This document shows, piece after piece, positions 1 to 8,173 of a DNA stretch of 64,000 nt. A program made the position numbers and the translations under genes. Source of the stretch: Bacillota bacterium (lineage in GTDB: Bacteria > Bacillota > Desulfotomaculia > Desulfotomaculales > Pelotomaculaceae); NCBI GenBank assembly GCA_029555205.1, contig JAKPTB010000010.1:20410-84409 (forward strand), in the 5' to 3' direction. Under the pieces are notes generated by a model. It was given only the letters and a program-made list of their open reading frames with translations, made no database searches and had not been told where the DNA came from. The first letter of the stretch is position 1; each line of letters begins with the position of its first letter.

Positions 1-166
1 CTTCAATCCCCAGGTCAAGGCAAATCTCGTAGAGCCTGAGGCCGGGGTCGAGTCCCTTCTCATAACCGGCTTCCTTAGGTAGTCCTTGACTCAAGGACCA
101 CCTCCTGTTTCCGTCAGGGATAATACCAACATGTCTCGGCAGCCGCCGGAATTTGGGGCGGTCCAT
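1..166 (-). CDS. Undecaprenyl diphosphate synthase-like (cis-prenyltransferase) protein, 5' part only
   Basis: The reverse strand opens a reading frame at an ATG (164-166) behind an AGGTGA ribosome binding site and runs off the left edge after 55 codons. Residues 12-24 read HVGIIPDGNRRWS, which matches the cis-prenyltransferase signature (normally IIMDGNGRW) holding the catalytic Asp and the diphosphate-binding residues. The following segment (LPKEAGYEKG) aligns with the family's LPRxxGHxxG stretch, but Tyr replaces the usual His. The differences from the consensus suggest a diverged paralogue rather than the housekeeping uppS. The rest of the gene lies outside the window. Confidence 0.72.
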   Translation of the reverse strand, partial: MDRPKFRRLPRHVGIIPDGNRRWSLSQGLPKEAGYEKGLDPGLRLYEICLDLGIE

Positions 167-368
167 GGTTTTCACCTCATTTAAAGCATTGACTGGAGCT
201 TCGACAGAAGATCTATATTATAAGATTTCCCCAAAAATGGATTCATTAGTCTGCCTGTCAGTGACGATCTGCGCTGCAGGCTGTTTTATTTTCTGCGGTG
301 CCGGAAGGAAAGACAATAGCGTTATCGAAAAATAACAAATATAAGAATAGCAGGGAGGTTTAAGTTAA

Positions 369-764
369 ATGTATGATACATATCATTTTTTTGAGAGAAT
401 AATGGACGGTAAGATGTTTTTCGTCGACCGTGAGGCAAATGTGAAGGATCTGCAGTGGAACCCGCACGCCCAGTTTAAAGGCGTATATTTAAAACATCTG
501 ATTAAGGGAGATTCCACCGGAGGCAAGTTTAGCTACCATTTGGTTAAAATATCGGAAGGCTGTGAAATCGGGGATCACATTCATGAAGGCAAGTATGAAG
601 TACATGAAGTTGTCGGTGGAGTGGGCAAGGGCGTAATGAACGGGGTGGAAATTGTCTACGAACCGGGAGTAATGGTTGTTGTGCCGGACAGCGTGGTGCA
701 CAAGATCTCCTCAGACAAGGGGAATTTATACATCCTGGCCAAGTTTATACCGGCTTTGCTTTAG
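369..764 (+). CDS. Small cupin-domain protein
   Basis: This 131-residue protein has a single cupin-like beta-barrel. The first cupin motif is visible as GDHIHEGKYEVHEVVGG (about residues 70-86), giving two His and a Glu as likely metal ligands. The second is the region VVVPDSVVHKISS (about residues 103-115). Such stand-alone cupins bind a metal and often act as sugar isomerases, dioxygenases or small-molecule sensors; nothing here fixes the substrate. The start at 369 follows AGGGAGG at 352-358 with a slightly long spacer; the ATG at 414 is an alternative with no good ribosome binding site. No operon partner is apparent. Confidence 0.75.
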   Translation: MYDTYHFFERIMDGKMFFVDREANVKDLQWNPHAQFKGVYLKHLIKGDSTGGKFSYHLVKISEGCEIGDHIHEGKYEVHEVVGGVGKGVMNGVEIVYEPGVMVVVPDSVVHKISSDKGNLYILAKFIPALL

Positions 765-964
765 TTGTTTAAAAGGATTTCCCCCTTTACTTATGGCAAT
801 AATTGTTAAATGTAATAAAAGCCATAATATCATGTTTAGAACCAGGGGTCTGCAAGGAGATGCAGGCCCTATTTTACGCTTACCGGATCCCCGGCAACAG
901 GCCCTGGACTATTGTATAAAAAATAACAAAAAGAGTTAAAATACACTAATAAAGGAGGGGTTTC

Positions 965-1336
965 GTGAATAAACATCTTACATCTCTGCTCGTAAAGTTT
1001 ATTATGATCGGCCTGATTTGTATCATTATCCTGCCTTTATTTGCTCAAATCAGTAGCAGCCAGGCAATCCTGATTGCCGTTGTTCTAACAGCGGTTGCTT
1101 ATCTTCTGGGAGATCTGATGATTTTGCCCCGCCACGGAAATAGCACGGCAACTGTAGTGGATGTGGTCCTGGCAGCCGTGGTCATCGGCCTTTCGGACTG
1201 GATGATCAACGGTTTTGTAACCTTAACACCAGCCGGATGGGTATTGTTCCTCGCTGTACTGGCAATAGGTGAATGGTTTTTCCACAAGTATCTCAAAAGC
1301 AGCCCTGTTCGCGTCGGGGATGCCAAAGAAGAATAA
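965..1336 (+). CDS. DUF2512 (YndM-like) four-helix membrane protein
   Basis: A 123-residue integral membrane protein with four hydrophobic segments (about residues 7-27, 33-53, 63-83 and 87-105) and a charged C-terminal tail. Length, the LGDLMILPRHGN segment after helix 2 and the tryptophan-containing third and fourth helices fit the DUF2512/YndM family, common in endospore formers and without a firm function. The GTG start at 965 sits 4 nt after a strong AAAGGAGGGG site. An intrinsic terminator follows at 1405, so it is probably monocistronic. Confidence 0.75.
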   Translation: MNKHLTSLLVKFIMIGLICIIILPLFAQISSSQAILIAVVLTAVAYLLGDLMILPRHGNSTATVVDVVLAAVVIGLSDWMINGFVTLTPAGWVLFLAVLAIGEWFFHKYLKSSPVRVGDAKEE

Positions 1337-1404
1337 AATCCTAGGGAAAATAAACGCTGAATTAACGAAAAGAGTTCAGCAAAAATGCTTTTGAACAACG
1401 CTGC

Positions 1405-1429
1405 AAACCCGGGGAAGCCCGGGTTTTTT
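1405..1429 (+). terminator. Intrinsic terminator after the DUF2512 gene
   Basis: Nine-base-pair stem AAACCCGGG/CCCGGGTTT with a GAAG loop and a run of six T. It separates the + strand DUF2512 gene from the convergent DUF1992 gene. Confidence 0.85.
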
Positions 1430-1441
1430 CATGTTTCCGCT

Positions 1442-1813
1442 TTATTTTAAACCGAATTTATGATAAATTTTTCTTTTGTAACGGCCCAGGGCATTGTTTA
1501 CTTTCCGATTATCCATGAGTAGATCAAACCTGAGTATTTTCTGGGTCAGCTTTTTCGTTAATAGATTGCGTTCATCCTCCTGGTGGCAGTAGTCAATCAG
1601 CTTTTGCAGAGAGACGATCTCTTTTTTTAGCTGAAGTTCTTCGGGCAGTACCCCTGCATTTTTCAGGATTGTATATGCTGCCCGGAGTTCTTCCGGAACA
1701 TGGGCAAGGTTATCCAGTTGAAGGGGTTTACCCTTGCAGGGGAGATTGTCCAGTTCGCCTTTCTCTATGGCTTCACGGATTTTGTTCTCAGCTATGACTT
1801 CAAGGATATTCAT
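1442..1813 (-). CDS. DUF1992 (DnaJC28-type conserved domain) protein
   Basis: A 123-residue soluble protein. The N-terminal pattern AENKIREAIEKGELDNLPC followed by GKPL is diagnostic of the DnaJ homologue subfamily C member 28 conserved domain (DUF1992/YhdN), found alone in bacteria. Its molecular role is unknown. I place the start at the ATG at 1813 because AAGGTGA lies 8 nt upstream; an in-frame GTG at 1825 overlaps that site and is less likely. The gene is convergent with the DUF2512 gene. Confidence 0.8.
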   Translation of the reverse strand: MNILEVIAENKIREAIEKGELDNLPCKGKPLQLDNLAHVPEELRAAYTILKNAGVLPEELQLKKEIVSLQKLIDYCHQEDERNLLTKKLTQKILRFDLLMDNRKVNNALGRYKRKIYHKFGLK

Positions 1814-2017
1814 TGAAAGGTTCACCTTCTAAAAGGTTATTCATTTACCGTCCGGCAGTTGCCTGGGCTGCTATTGTATAATTATTTAGTGCCGGCGGGC
1901 TGAATACCTGCAGGTTTAATAATAAAATTGAAGGAAGTTTTAAAATTCTAAAAAGGAAGTGCTTAACGGCTGGTAGAAGCAATACAACAGTACGGAAAAA
2001 CAAACGGAGGGGTTATT

Positions 2018-3115
2018 GTGAGGATCTTATTTGAGCCGCTTGCTATCGGGGCGGCCCGGTCCCTGGTTGTAAGAAACCGGTTTGTGCGCTCTGCTACCCA
2101 TGACTTTATGGGAAATGTGGACGGCAGTCTATCGGACCGGGAATTTGACTTATACCGTACTCTGGCTGTCCATGAGGTGGGCCTGATCATTACGGGACAC
2201 GCCTATGTGCTGCATCCCGAGGGAAGGGTCCGGCCCGGCCAGAACGCCATTTATGATAACAGTTTTATCGAGGGGTACCGGAAGCTGGCCGGTATTGTCC
2301 ACGAATATGGCTCCAAGCTGGTATTGCAGATCAACCATGCGGGCAGGCAGGTGGATATACTGACCAAAGAGGATGTCTGGACGCCCGTGGCGCCCTCGCC
2401 GGTGACAAACAGGGTGACAGGTATTACACCCAGAGAAATGACTGAGGGGGAGATCCTGCAGTGGATTGAAGCTTATGCTGCTGCAATGGCCCGGGCCAAG
2501 GCCGCGGGTTGCGACGGCGTCCAGTTGCATATTGCCCATGGCTACGGTTTGTCCCAGTTCATCTCGCCCCACACCAACCGGCGCAGGGACATGTGGGGGG
2601 GGAGTCTGGAAAACCGCACCCGCATTTTGCGGGAAATTATGTCCCGGGGCCGCCGTCTGGTCGGAGATGATTTTCCTGTGCTAGCCAAACTTAACACTAC
2701 AGACGGTTTCGCCGGACCGGAATACCTAACCCTGGAAGATGCCGTAGCTACTGCCAGAATCCTGGAAAGCTGCGGGGTGGACGCAATTGAGGTCAGCGGC
2801 GGCATGAAGGAGGCCGGTGATGTTATGTCCCGCAAAGACATCAACAGCCAGGAACAGGAAGCTTACTTCAGCGGTGCGGCCAGAGCAATCAAGGCTGCCG
2901 TCTCCATACCCGTGATTCTGGTGGGGGGCTTGCGTTCCCTGTCCGTGATGGAGTCCCTTGTCACCGGCGGTGTTGCCGATATGGTCTCCCTGTGCCGTCC
3001 GTTAATCCGGGAGCCGGATTTAATTAGCCGTTTTCGCAACGGACAGGCAAAGTCAGCCTGCAGGTCCTGTAACGCCTGTTTTAACCCCGGGGGAATCCAG
3101 TGTCCCTATAAGTGA
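2018..3115 (+). CDS. NADH:flavin oxidoreductase / old yellow enzyme family protein
   Basis: A 365-residue TIM-barrel FMN oxidoreductase. The N-terminus (LFEPLAIGAA, VRNRFVRSAT), the LQINHAGRQ segment (about residues 106-114), the HIAHGYGLSQFISP active-site stretch (about 171-184) and VILVGGLR near the FMN phosphate site are typical of the old yellow enzyme family. The protein ends just after a cysteine cluster CRSCNACF...C, which could hold an Fe-S cluster as in 2,4-dienoyl-CoA reductase-type enzymes, but it lacks their C-terminal FAD/NAD domains. It would reduce activated alkenes with an unknown electron donor. The start is a GTG behind GGAGGGG. No linked operon genes. Confidence 0.85.
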   Translation: MRILFEPLAIGAARSLVVRNRFVRSATHDFMGNVDGSLSDREFDLYRTLAVHEVGLIITGHAYVLHPEGRVRPGQNAIYDNSFIEGYRKLAGIVHEYGSKLVLQINHAGRQVDILTKEDVWTPVAPSPVTNRVTGITPREMTEGEILQWIEAYAAAMARAKAAGCDGVQLHIAHGYGLSQFISPHTNRRRDMWGGSLENRTRILREIMSRGRRLVGDDFPVLAKLNTTDGFAGPEYLTLEDAVATARILESCGVDAIEVSGGMKEAGDVMSRKDINSQEQEAYFSGAARAIKAAVSIPVILVGGLRSLSVMESLVTGGVADMVSLCRPLIREPDLISRFRNGQAKSACRSCNACFNPGGIQCPYK

Positions 3116-3461
3116 AATTTTCATAATCGAAGCTAAAAAGCGCCGCAAACATAATAACCCTTAGGCGACGCTTAAATAATACAGATATTTTTAAGGAGAA
3201 TGTATAAAAACCATGACTTTAAGGCACATTAGTCATGTATGCCACTTTATCCGTTTCCTGCTCATCCAGAGCAGGATTTCTTTTTTAAGCTGATCTTTAA
3301 CCTGAAAGGCAATAAGGAATTCAGCCAGTAAACTCTCAGCAATTCCGTTTAAATTTTTCCGTTAAAATTTTCTTTCTTAAATTATTATACATTCAACAAT
3401 AAATATTCAATTAAAATATTATAAACTTTTTTCTGATTCAGTTCTGCGAAGTTTTCATTGT
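3116..3461. other. Intergenic region between convergent genes
   Basis: This A+T-rich stretch separates the OYE gene (+) from pncB (-). It contains one clear intrinsic terminator on the + strand (3256-3286) and a weaker imperfect inverted repeat (about 3132-3173). I see no convincing reading frame. Confidence 0.6.
3256..3286 (+). terminator. Intrinsic terminator downstream of the OYE gene
   Basis: Eight-base-pair stem TCCTGCTC/GAGCAGGA with a five-base loop, followed by TTTCTTTTTT. It lies 140 nt after the OYE stop codon on the same strand. Confidence 0.75.
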
Positions 3462-4898
3462 TTAAGCTTCCGGGTCTTCATTAAAATTCCGGTTGTGCTG
3501 CCGGAGCAGGGCCATTTTTGTATTACTCACATGGTCGCTTAAATAAACGGTATAGGTTTCCGGGTTATCCTTGCGCAGGTACTCGGGACGGAACATAGCC
3601 AGCTGTTTTTTGTGGTAACTCCTGATCTCGTCCAGGGAAGGCAGTTGGTAGACTTGTTTACCGCCGCTAAAGACAGGTACAAGCATTTCAATAGCTTCAA
3701 ACCGGTCTGGCTCGAACATGGCACTCCGGTCTTTGCCCCTTATATCTTCATCAATAAAAGCGATATAGTCACCCTCGGTCCAACCCGTGCTTTTATCCAC
3801 CATCCGGTAGATTGTTTTTACGCCGGGTGTAGTTACTTTTTCGTAGCTGCCGGATATCTTTATGACCGGCTGGTAACTCCCGTTAGATTCTTTGGCAACG
3901 AGCTTATAGATGCCTCCCAGGGCAGGATCGTCATAGCAGGTTATCACACGGGTGCCGATGCCCCACATATCAATTTTTGCTCCCCGCTTCTTCAATTCCT
4001 CAATCCTGTATTCATCGAGGTCGTTGGAAGCAACGATCTTGACGTAGTTCAAGCCCGCTTCGTCCAGCATCCGGCGCGCTTTGATGGAGAGGTCGGCCAG
4101 GTCGCCGCTGTCCAGACGGATTCCCTTCATCTTTTTGCCGAGTGACTCCAGATATTTCCCGATTTTTATTGCGTTGGGCACACCGCTATTCAAGGTGTCA
4201 TAGGTATCCACAAGGAGGATGACATGATCGGGAAAAGCGTCGGCGAAGTTTTTAAAGGCTTCCTCTTCACTGTCATGCTTCTGTACCCAGGAATGGGCGT
4301 GGGTCCCCTTGGTGGGGATACCAAAAAGCTTGCCGGCCATCATGTTCGAAGTGGAATCAAAACCGGCGATGTAGGTTGCCCTCGCTCCCCAGAGCGCGGC
4401 GTCCGCCTCTTGAGCTCTTCTCATACCGAATTCCATAAGGATATCATCGGGGGCCACCTGCCTGACCCTTGCCGCTTTGGTAGCTACCAGAGTCTGGTAG
4501 TTCATAAAGTTCAGAATGGCCGTTTCCACCAACTGGGCTTCCAGTAGCCTTGCCTCTACCTGGACAAGAGGTTCGCCGGGAAAAACAAGGCTGCCCTCAC
4601 GGACCGCTCTGATATTCCCTGTAAACCGGAATTTTCTCAACTCCTCAAAGAAAGCAGGGTCGTAGTTTTCCTCCTGGCTTGCCAGATAAGCTATGTCGTC
4701 CTCATTGAAACGCAGGTTGTTAATGTAGCCGACGATTCTCTCAAGTCCGGCAAAAACCGCAAAGCCGTTGTCGAAAGGTTGTTTTCTAAAAAAAGCTTCA
4801 AAAACGCTTTTCTTATTATGAACGCCCTTTTTCCAGTAGGCATACATCATGTTTACCTGGTACTTATCTGTGTTTAAGGTCAAATTCTCCTGCAGCAA
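3462..4898 (-). CDS. pncB: Nicotinate phosphoribosyltransferase
   Basis: A 478-residue enzyme that joins nicotinate to PRPP to make nicotinate mononucleotide in the Preiss-Handler NAD salvage route. The N-terminus (LTLNTDKYQVNMMYAYW), EFGMRRAQ (residues 156-163), GTHAHSW (198-204, with the His that is phosphorylated in the family) and the RLDSGDLADLS phosphate-binding segment are characteristic. The length suits the longer bacterial form. The start is a TTG with GAGGTG about 7 nt upstream. It is a single gene. The window also carries nadD, a later enzyme of the same pathway, at 57975. Confidence 0.93.
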   Translation of the reverse strand: MLQENLTLNTDKYQVNMMYAYWKKGVHNKKSVFEAFFRKQPFDNGFAVFAGLERIVGYINNLRFNEDDIAYLASQEENYDPAFFEELRKFRFTGNIRAVREGSLVFPGEPLVQVEARLLEAQLVETAILNFMNYQTLVATKAARVRQVAPDDILMEFGMRRAQEADAALWGARATYIAGFDSTSNMMAGKLFGIPTKGTHAHSWVQKHDSEEEAFKNFADAFPDHVILLVDTYDTLNSGVPNAIKIGKYLESLGKKMKGIRLDSGDLADLSIKARRMLDEAGLNYVKIVASNDLDEYRIEELKKRGAKIDMWGIGTRVITCYDDPALGGIYKLVAKESNGSYQPVIKISGSYEKVTTPGVKTIYRMVDKSTGWTEGDYIAFIDEDIRGKDRSAMFEPDRFEAIEMLVPVFSGGKQVYQLPSLDEIRSYHKKQLAMFRPEYLRKDNPETYTVYLSDHVSNTKMALLRQHNRNFNEDPEA

Positions 4899-5379
4899 AC
4901 CTGTTTCACCTCAAAATAAATAATTTTAGAAACCCCGGACTTATCCCGGAAAGTTTCGACTATATTAAATACGTTCCTGTGCCGCTGATTACCTTCTTTA
5001 TTACTATAGAAATTCACAAAACTCTCAAATACAGCTTCAAGGCTCGAAACTTGTAAGTACTGTACTTGATTAACAGGATTTGGATAACAACAAACCATAT
5101 AAATCTATCAATATGCGACTTCTCTGCCATTAATTGAACGGCTCAATAAAAATTTCATCATTTACGTCTATTTCAGGGCCAGTGAATAGTTTTATTTTCT
5201 AAGAATAATAGTATTCAGTAATTTGTTAGAAGTGATTGCAGCTAAGGCGGGAAGTTTTACAATATAGACCTCTTCACAAGTTTTATTTATACCCCTTTGT
5301 CCTGTAAAATATCATATAATAAGGTGCCCTGGAAACTAATAAGGTGCCCTGGAAACGTCCTAATAATGGAGGAATATCT
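4899..5379. other. A+T-rich intergenic region between pncB and the DUF3006 gene
   Basis: This roughly 480-bp region is the divergent promoter zone for pncB (-) and the DUF3006 gene (+). The only clear structure is a perfect 20-bp tandem duplication at 5317-5356 just after a TATAAT at 5315-5320. A 72-codon frame on the minus strand (4880-5098) overlaps the pncB start and has no ribosome binding site, so I do not call it. Confidence 0.5.
5317..5356 (+). repeat. Perfect 20-bp tandem duplication in the DUF3006 leader
   Basis: Two adjacent identical 20-base units (5317-5336 and 5337-5356), each TAAT + AAGGTGCCCTGGAAAC, lie 24 bp before the DUF3006 start. The first copy overlaps a TATAAT hexamer at 5315-5320. 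Confidence 0.9.
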
Positions 5380-5580
5380 ATGTTTATAATTGACCGCTTT
5401 GAAAATGATTGGGTTGTTCTGGAATCCGGCCGGAAAACCTTTCGCCTGCCCCGGCAACTTGTACCGCCGGAGGCCATGGAAGGGGATGTGCTCAAGATCG
5501 TGGTGAGCATAGATGCCGGCGCTACAGCGAAGATAAAAGAGAATATCCGCACGCTGGCAGAACGGCTTTTTAAGGAGTGA
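5380..5580 (+). CDS. DUF3006 domain protein
   Basis: A 66-residue acidic protein starting MFIIDRFENDWVVLES, with LVPPEAMEGDVLKI in the middle. This is the pattern of DUF3006, a small beta-rich domain of unknown function. The start at 5380 has GGAGG seven bases upstream; a longer in-frame version from 5344 would begin inside the tandem repeat and is rejected. The gene is followed 8 nt later by a ComEC-like metallo-beta-lactamase lipoprotein. DUF3006 genes are commonly paired with such hydrolases, so the two probably form an operon. Confidence 0.8.
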   Translation: MFIIDRFENDWVVLESGRKTFRLPRQLVPPEAMEGDVLKIVVSIDAGATAKIKENIRTLAERLFKE

Positions 5581-5588
5581 CTACAGCA

Positions 5589-6509
5589 ATGACCTGCCTG
5601 AAAAGAATAATCTTATTTGTCCTGGCTCTCCTCTTACTGGCCGGCTGTGCCGCTAATAAACCTGCAGTCCCTCCCGGGAAGGGGGACGAAGGGATGGAGC
5701 TTATTCCCCATTCCGGGGAATCATCCCCCGGACCGCAACGGTTGCCGGCTGAGATGAAAGTCCATTTCCTGGATGTCGGGCAGGGTGACTCGATCCTGAT
5801 CCAGTTTCCTGACGGCCGGAATATGCTTGTGGACGCCGGGGGAAACGATGATGCTTCCACGGTTGTCAGCTACTTGAAAAAAACGGGCGTCAAAAGGCTG
5901 GATTATCTGATCGGCACTCATCCTCATGAGGACCACATCGGTTCTCTGGATACGGTCATAAACAGTTTCCAAATTGGTGAAGTATTCATGCCCAAAGTGA
6001 CGCACACGACCCGGACTTTCCTTGATGTCCTGGAGGCTATAGACAGGAAGGGGCTCCAGATCAGGCCGGCCAAGGCCGGGGTGAGCATCATGGAGGACGG
6101 CCTGCTGGCAGCGAGGATCCTGGCGCCATGCGGGGAGGATTATGACGACCTTAACGATTATTCTGCGGTTATCATGCTCACCTGCGGAGAGGTGTCCTTC
6201 CTCTTGACCGGTGATGCGGAAGCGTTGTCAGAAAAGGAAATACTAGCAAGCGGAGCCTCAGTAAAAGCCGGTGTGCTGAAAGTAGGCCACCACGGGAGTA
6301 ATTCATCAACATCAGCCGCCTTTTTAAAGGCCGTTGGACCCAGGTATGCCGTGATCTCTGTAGGAGCTGATAATGATTACAGCCACCCGCATCAGGTTAT
6401 CCTGGACAGATTGAAGAAACAAGATGTTGAAGTGATCCGGACAGATAAGCAGGGGACAGTGGTTTTCACGACAGATGGGAAAGAACTATCTTTTACGACA
6501 GAAAACTGA
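5589..6509 (+). CDS. ComEC C-domain-like metallo-beta-lactamase lipoprotein
   Basis: A 306-residue exported hydrolase. Residues 1-20 are a lipoprotein signal ending in LLLLAGC (lipid-modified Cys20). Residues 57-300 form a metallo-beta-lactamase fold of the ComEC/Rec2 C-terminal type: LDVGQGDSILI, the metal site HPHEDH at 111-116, the later LLTGDA and KVGHHGS segments. ComEC-type domains are thought to act on DNA or nucleotides outside the membrane; this stand-alone version has no competence channel. I start at ATG 5589 with AAGGAG overlapping the upstream stop; the GTG at 5577 overlaps that site. Confidence 0.85.
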   Translation: MTCLKRIILFVLALLLLAGCAANKPAVPPGKGDEGMELIPHSGESSPGPQRLPAEMKVHFLDVGQGDSILIQFPDGRNMLVDAGGNDDASTVVSYLKKTGVKRLDYLIGTHPHEDHIGSLDTVINSFQIGEVFMPKVTHTTRTFLDVLEAIDRKGLQIRPAKAGVSIMEDGLLAARILAPCGEDYDDLNDYSAVIMLTCGEVSFLLTGDAEALSEKEILASGASVKAGVLKVGHHGSNSSTSAAFLKAVGPRYAVISVGADNDYSHPHQVILDRLKKQDVEVIRTDKQGTVVFTTDGKELSFTTEN

Positions 6510-6648
6510 GCCAACTTTGACGAAAATAACAGTTAGTAAAAGGCCGAAGGTCTAATTTTGAGAAAAATGTTGATAAATATCGGAATATTACAAAAGGATT
6601 TTAAATGTTTTTGACGAATACAATGGGTAAGGTGGGAGGGGGTATTAT

Positions 6649-6846
6649 ATGCTAGATAAAAAGAAGGAGTATGTTCAAATTGAGGTGGGAGGAAAACATT
6701 ACTTGTGCTCAATTTGGTACAGAAGTAAAGATATATTGTGGTACGGGAAAGGGCTGGAGTCTGAGATTTCAAATCTATGCTATGCGGTATCCAAAGAAGG
6801 ACTGCTTAAAAAGATAAGCATGCAAATTGCTGCAGAAAGCAAATAA
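6649..6846 (+). CDS. Uncharacterised 65-residue protein
   Basis: I do not recognise this protein. It is a small, lysine-rich, probably soluble polypeptide with EVGGKHYLCSIWYRSKDILWYGKG in the middle, suggesting a short beta-hairpin, and no signal or membrane segment. A good GGAGGGGG ribosome binding site precedes the ATG and a terminator-like hairpin follows the stop, which supports it being a real gene. Confidence 0.55.
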   Translation: MLDKKKEYVQIEVGGKHYLCSIWYRSKDILWYGKGLESEISNLCYAVSKEGLLKKISMQIAAESK

Positions 6847-6855
6847 AAAGGCGGG

Positions 6856-6882
6856 AGCCCAGTTGAGGGCTTTTTCCTTTTT
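6856..6882 (+). terminator. Terminator-like hairpin
   Basis: Short AGCCC/GGGCT stem with a six-base loop followed by TTTTTCCTTTTTT, just after the small gene ending at 6846. Confidence 0.6.
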
Positions 6883-6973
6883 TATTATTATTCTATATAA
6901 AAGTACGGTAAAACACTGTATTAATTACAGATAGTTATAGAATAATAAGATAGACTACACGGAGGTTTTGAAG

Positions 6974-7483
6974 ATGGAACAGATTTGGGCGCCGTGGCGC
7001 TCTGTTTATATCGGGGGGGAACACGGCGACGGCTGCATTTTTTGCGAGAAGCTTAAATCTGAAGAGGATGAGGCCAATCTCGTTGTGCTTCGCGGGAAAA
7101 AGACCTTTGTCATGATGAATTTATACCCGTATAACAACGGGCACCTCCTCATTGCGCCCAAAAGGCATGTGGGCGAAATTGAAGACCTGACCGAAGGGGA
7201 GATGTTGGAGCTTTTTAAAATGACCCGGGGGATGGTTAAAGCGCTCCGCGCCTTTAAACCTGAAGGTTTTAACGTGGGCGCAAACATCGGCAGGGTTGCC
7301 GGGGCAGGGGTGCCCGGTCATTTTCACATCCACGTGGTTCCTCGCTGGAATGGTGACACAAATTTTATGCCGGTGCTCGGGGATACCAAAGTAATCTCTG
7401 AATCCCTGGAAGTAACCTTTAAAAAGATCAAAGAATCTCTGGAAAAGAACTGCGCTACACTTGTCAGTCTTAAAGACCTTTAG
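6974..7483 (+). CDS. HIT family nucleotide hydrolase/phosphorylase
   Basis: A 169-residue histidine-triad protein. The triad is HFHIHVV at 116-122, with the catalytic central histidine. The N-terminal MEQIWAPWRSVYI followed by a CIFC pair (residues 21-24) is typical of the Ap4A phosphorylase-like HIT branch, which cleaves dinucleoside polyphosphates or AMP-linked substrates. The ATG at 6974 has GGAGG eight bases upstream; the TTG at 6968 is too close to it. The next gene is 77 nt downstream and could be co-transcribed. Confidence 0.88.
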   Translation: MEQIWAPWRSVYIGGEHGDGCIFCEKLKSEEDEANLVVLRGKKTFVMMNLYPYNNGHLLIAPKRHVGEIEDLTEGEMLELFKMTRGMVKALRAFKPEGFNVGANIGRVAGAGVPGHFHIHVVPRWNGDTNFMPVLGDTKVISESLEVTFKKIKESLEKNCATLVSLKDL

Positions 7484-7560
7484 CCGGACCTTAACTGGAG
7501 GTTGAAGCAGGGTGGACGAAAAGGCGGTCACCTGAATGATGAAAGGCGCAGAGGGTGTTT

Positions 7561-7866
7561 ATGATGGGAGATTCCGTGAAAGCTGAACTGGTGAAATGGC
7601 GGCGCCTTGTCCTGTTGGTAACCGTGCCGGGTGTAGCCTTATTCTCACTTCCCTGGATCCCGGGCAAGTACAAAATCATGCTGGCCCTGCCCCTTTATGC
7701 AATGTTTGTTTATGTATTTTACAAATACTTATGCGTCAAAAGGGAGGCGGCAGCAGTGGTCAACGGGAGCGGTAAGCAAACTCCTCCTCCCCCGGGGGCT
7801 GTTAAGGCCGGAAAAGGAAACCGGAGCACCGCAACAACTGCCAAAAAACGCCGTAAAGGGCGTTGA
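7561..7866 (+). CDS. Small two-helix membrane protein with basic tail
   Basis: I do not recognise a family. The roughly 101-residue product has two adjacent hydrophobic segments (about residues 15-33 and 38-56) and a low-complexity C-terminus rich in Pro, Ala, Gly and Lys/Arg ending in KKRRKGR. The start could be ATG 7561, ATG 7564 or GTG 7555; GAGGG just upstream favours 7561. It follows the HIT gene and is closed by two strong terminators. Confidence 0.5.
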   Translation: MMGDSVKAELVKWRRLVLLVTVPGVALFSLPWIPGKYKIMLALPLYAMFVYVFYKYLCVKREAAAVVNGSGKQTPPPPGAVKAGKGNRSTATTAKKRRKGR

Positions 7867-7987
7867 CTATAAACTAAGCAGTTAGTAGATGAACGCTATC
7901 GGGGCAGTTGTTCTTTAAATATTTTTACATTCTTTCAAGTTTTCCAGGAAATAGAGCTTTAATTATGATCGTGCTGGTTTTAATAAC

Positions 7988-8015
7988 AGCCCCTGGTTTC
8001 ACCAGAGGCTTTTTT
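7988..8015 (+). terminator. Intrinsic terminator
   Basis: Stem AGCC-CTGGT/ACCAG-GGCT with one internal mismatch and a three-base loop, followed by five or more T. Confidence 0.85.
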
Positions 8016-8076
8016 GTTCAGGGATGATTTTAAACTAATAAAACTAAAACCCTGTCTGTGACAACAGGATGAGGCG

Positions 8077-8107
8077 AAGTTTCCAGTCTGGACTGGAAAC
8101 TTGCTTT
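8077..8107 (+). terminator. Second terminator-like perfect inverted repeat
   Basis: A perfect 12-bp inverted repeat (8077-8088 and 8091-8102) with a two-base centre is followed by GCTTTTTA. The gap 7867-8173 holds this and the preceding terminator and no gene. Confidence 0.65.
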
Positions 8108-8173
8108 TTATTTCCATGATCATATATTAAAATAAATTATGACAAATTTCTTGCTTGGAGGAAGTGCATAATA

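Noticed and set aside
153..335. 60-codon + strand frame MGRSMVF...
   Set aside because: It overlaps the start and ribosome binding site of the minus-strand cis-prenyltransferase gene, has no ribosome binding site of its own and no recognisable domain.
4880..5098. 72-codon minus-strand frame upstream of pncB
   Set aside because: It overlaps the pncB start, lacks a ribosome binding site and shows no known domain; more likely part of the pncB promoter region.
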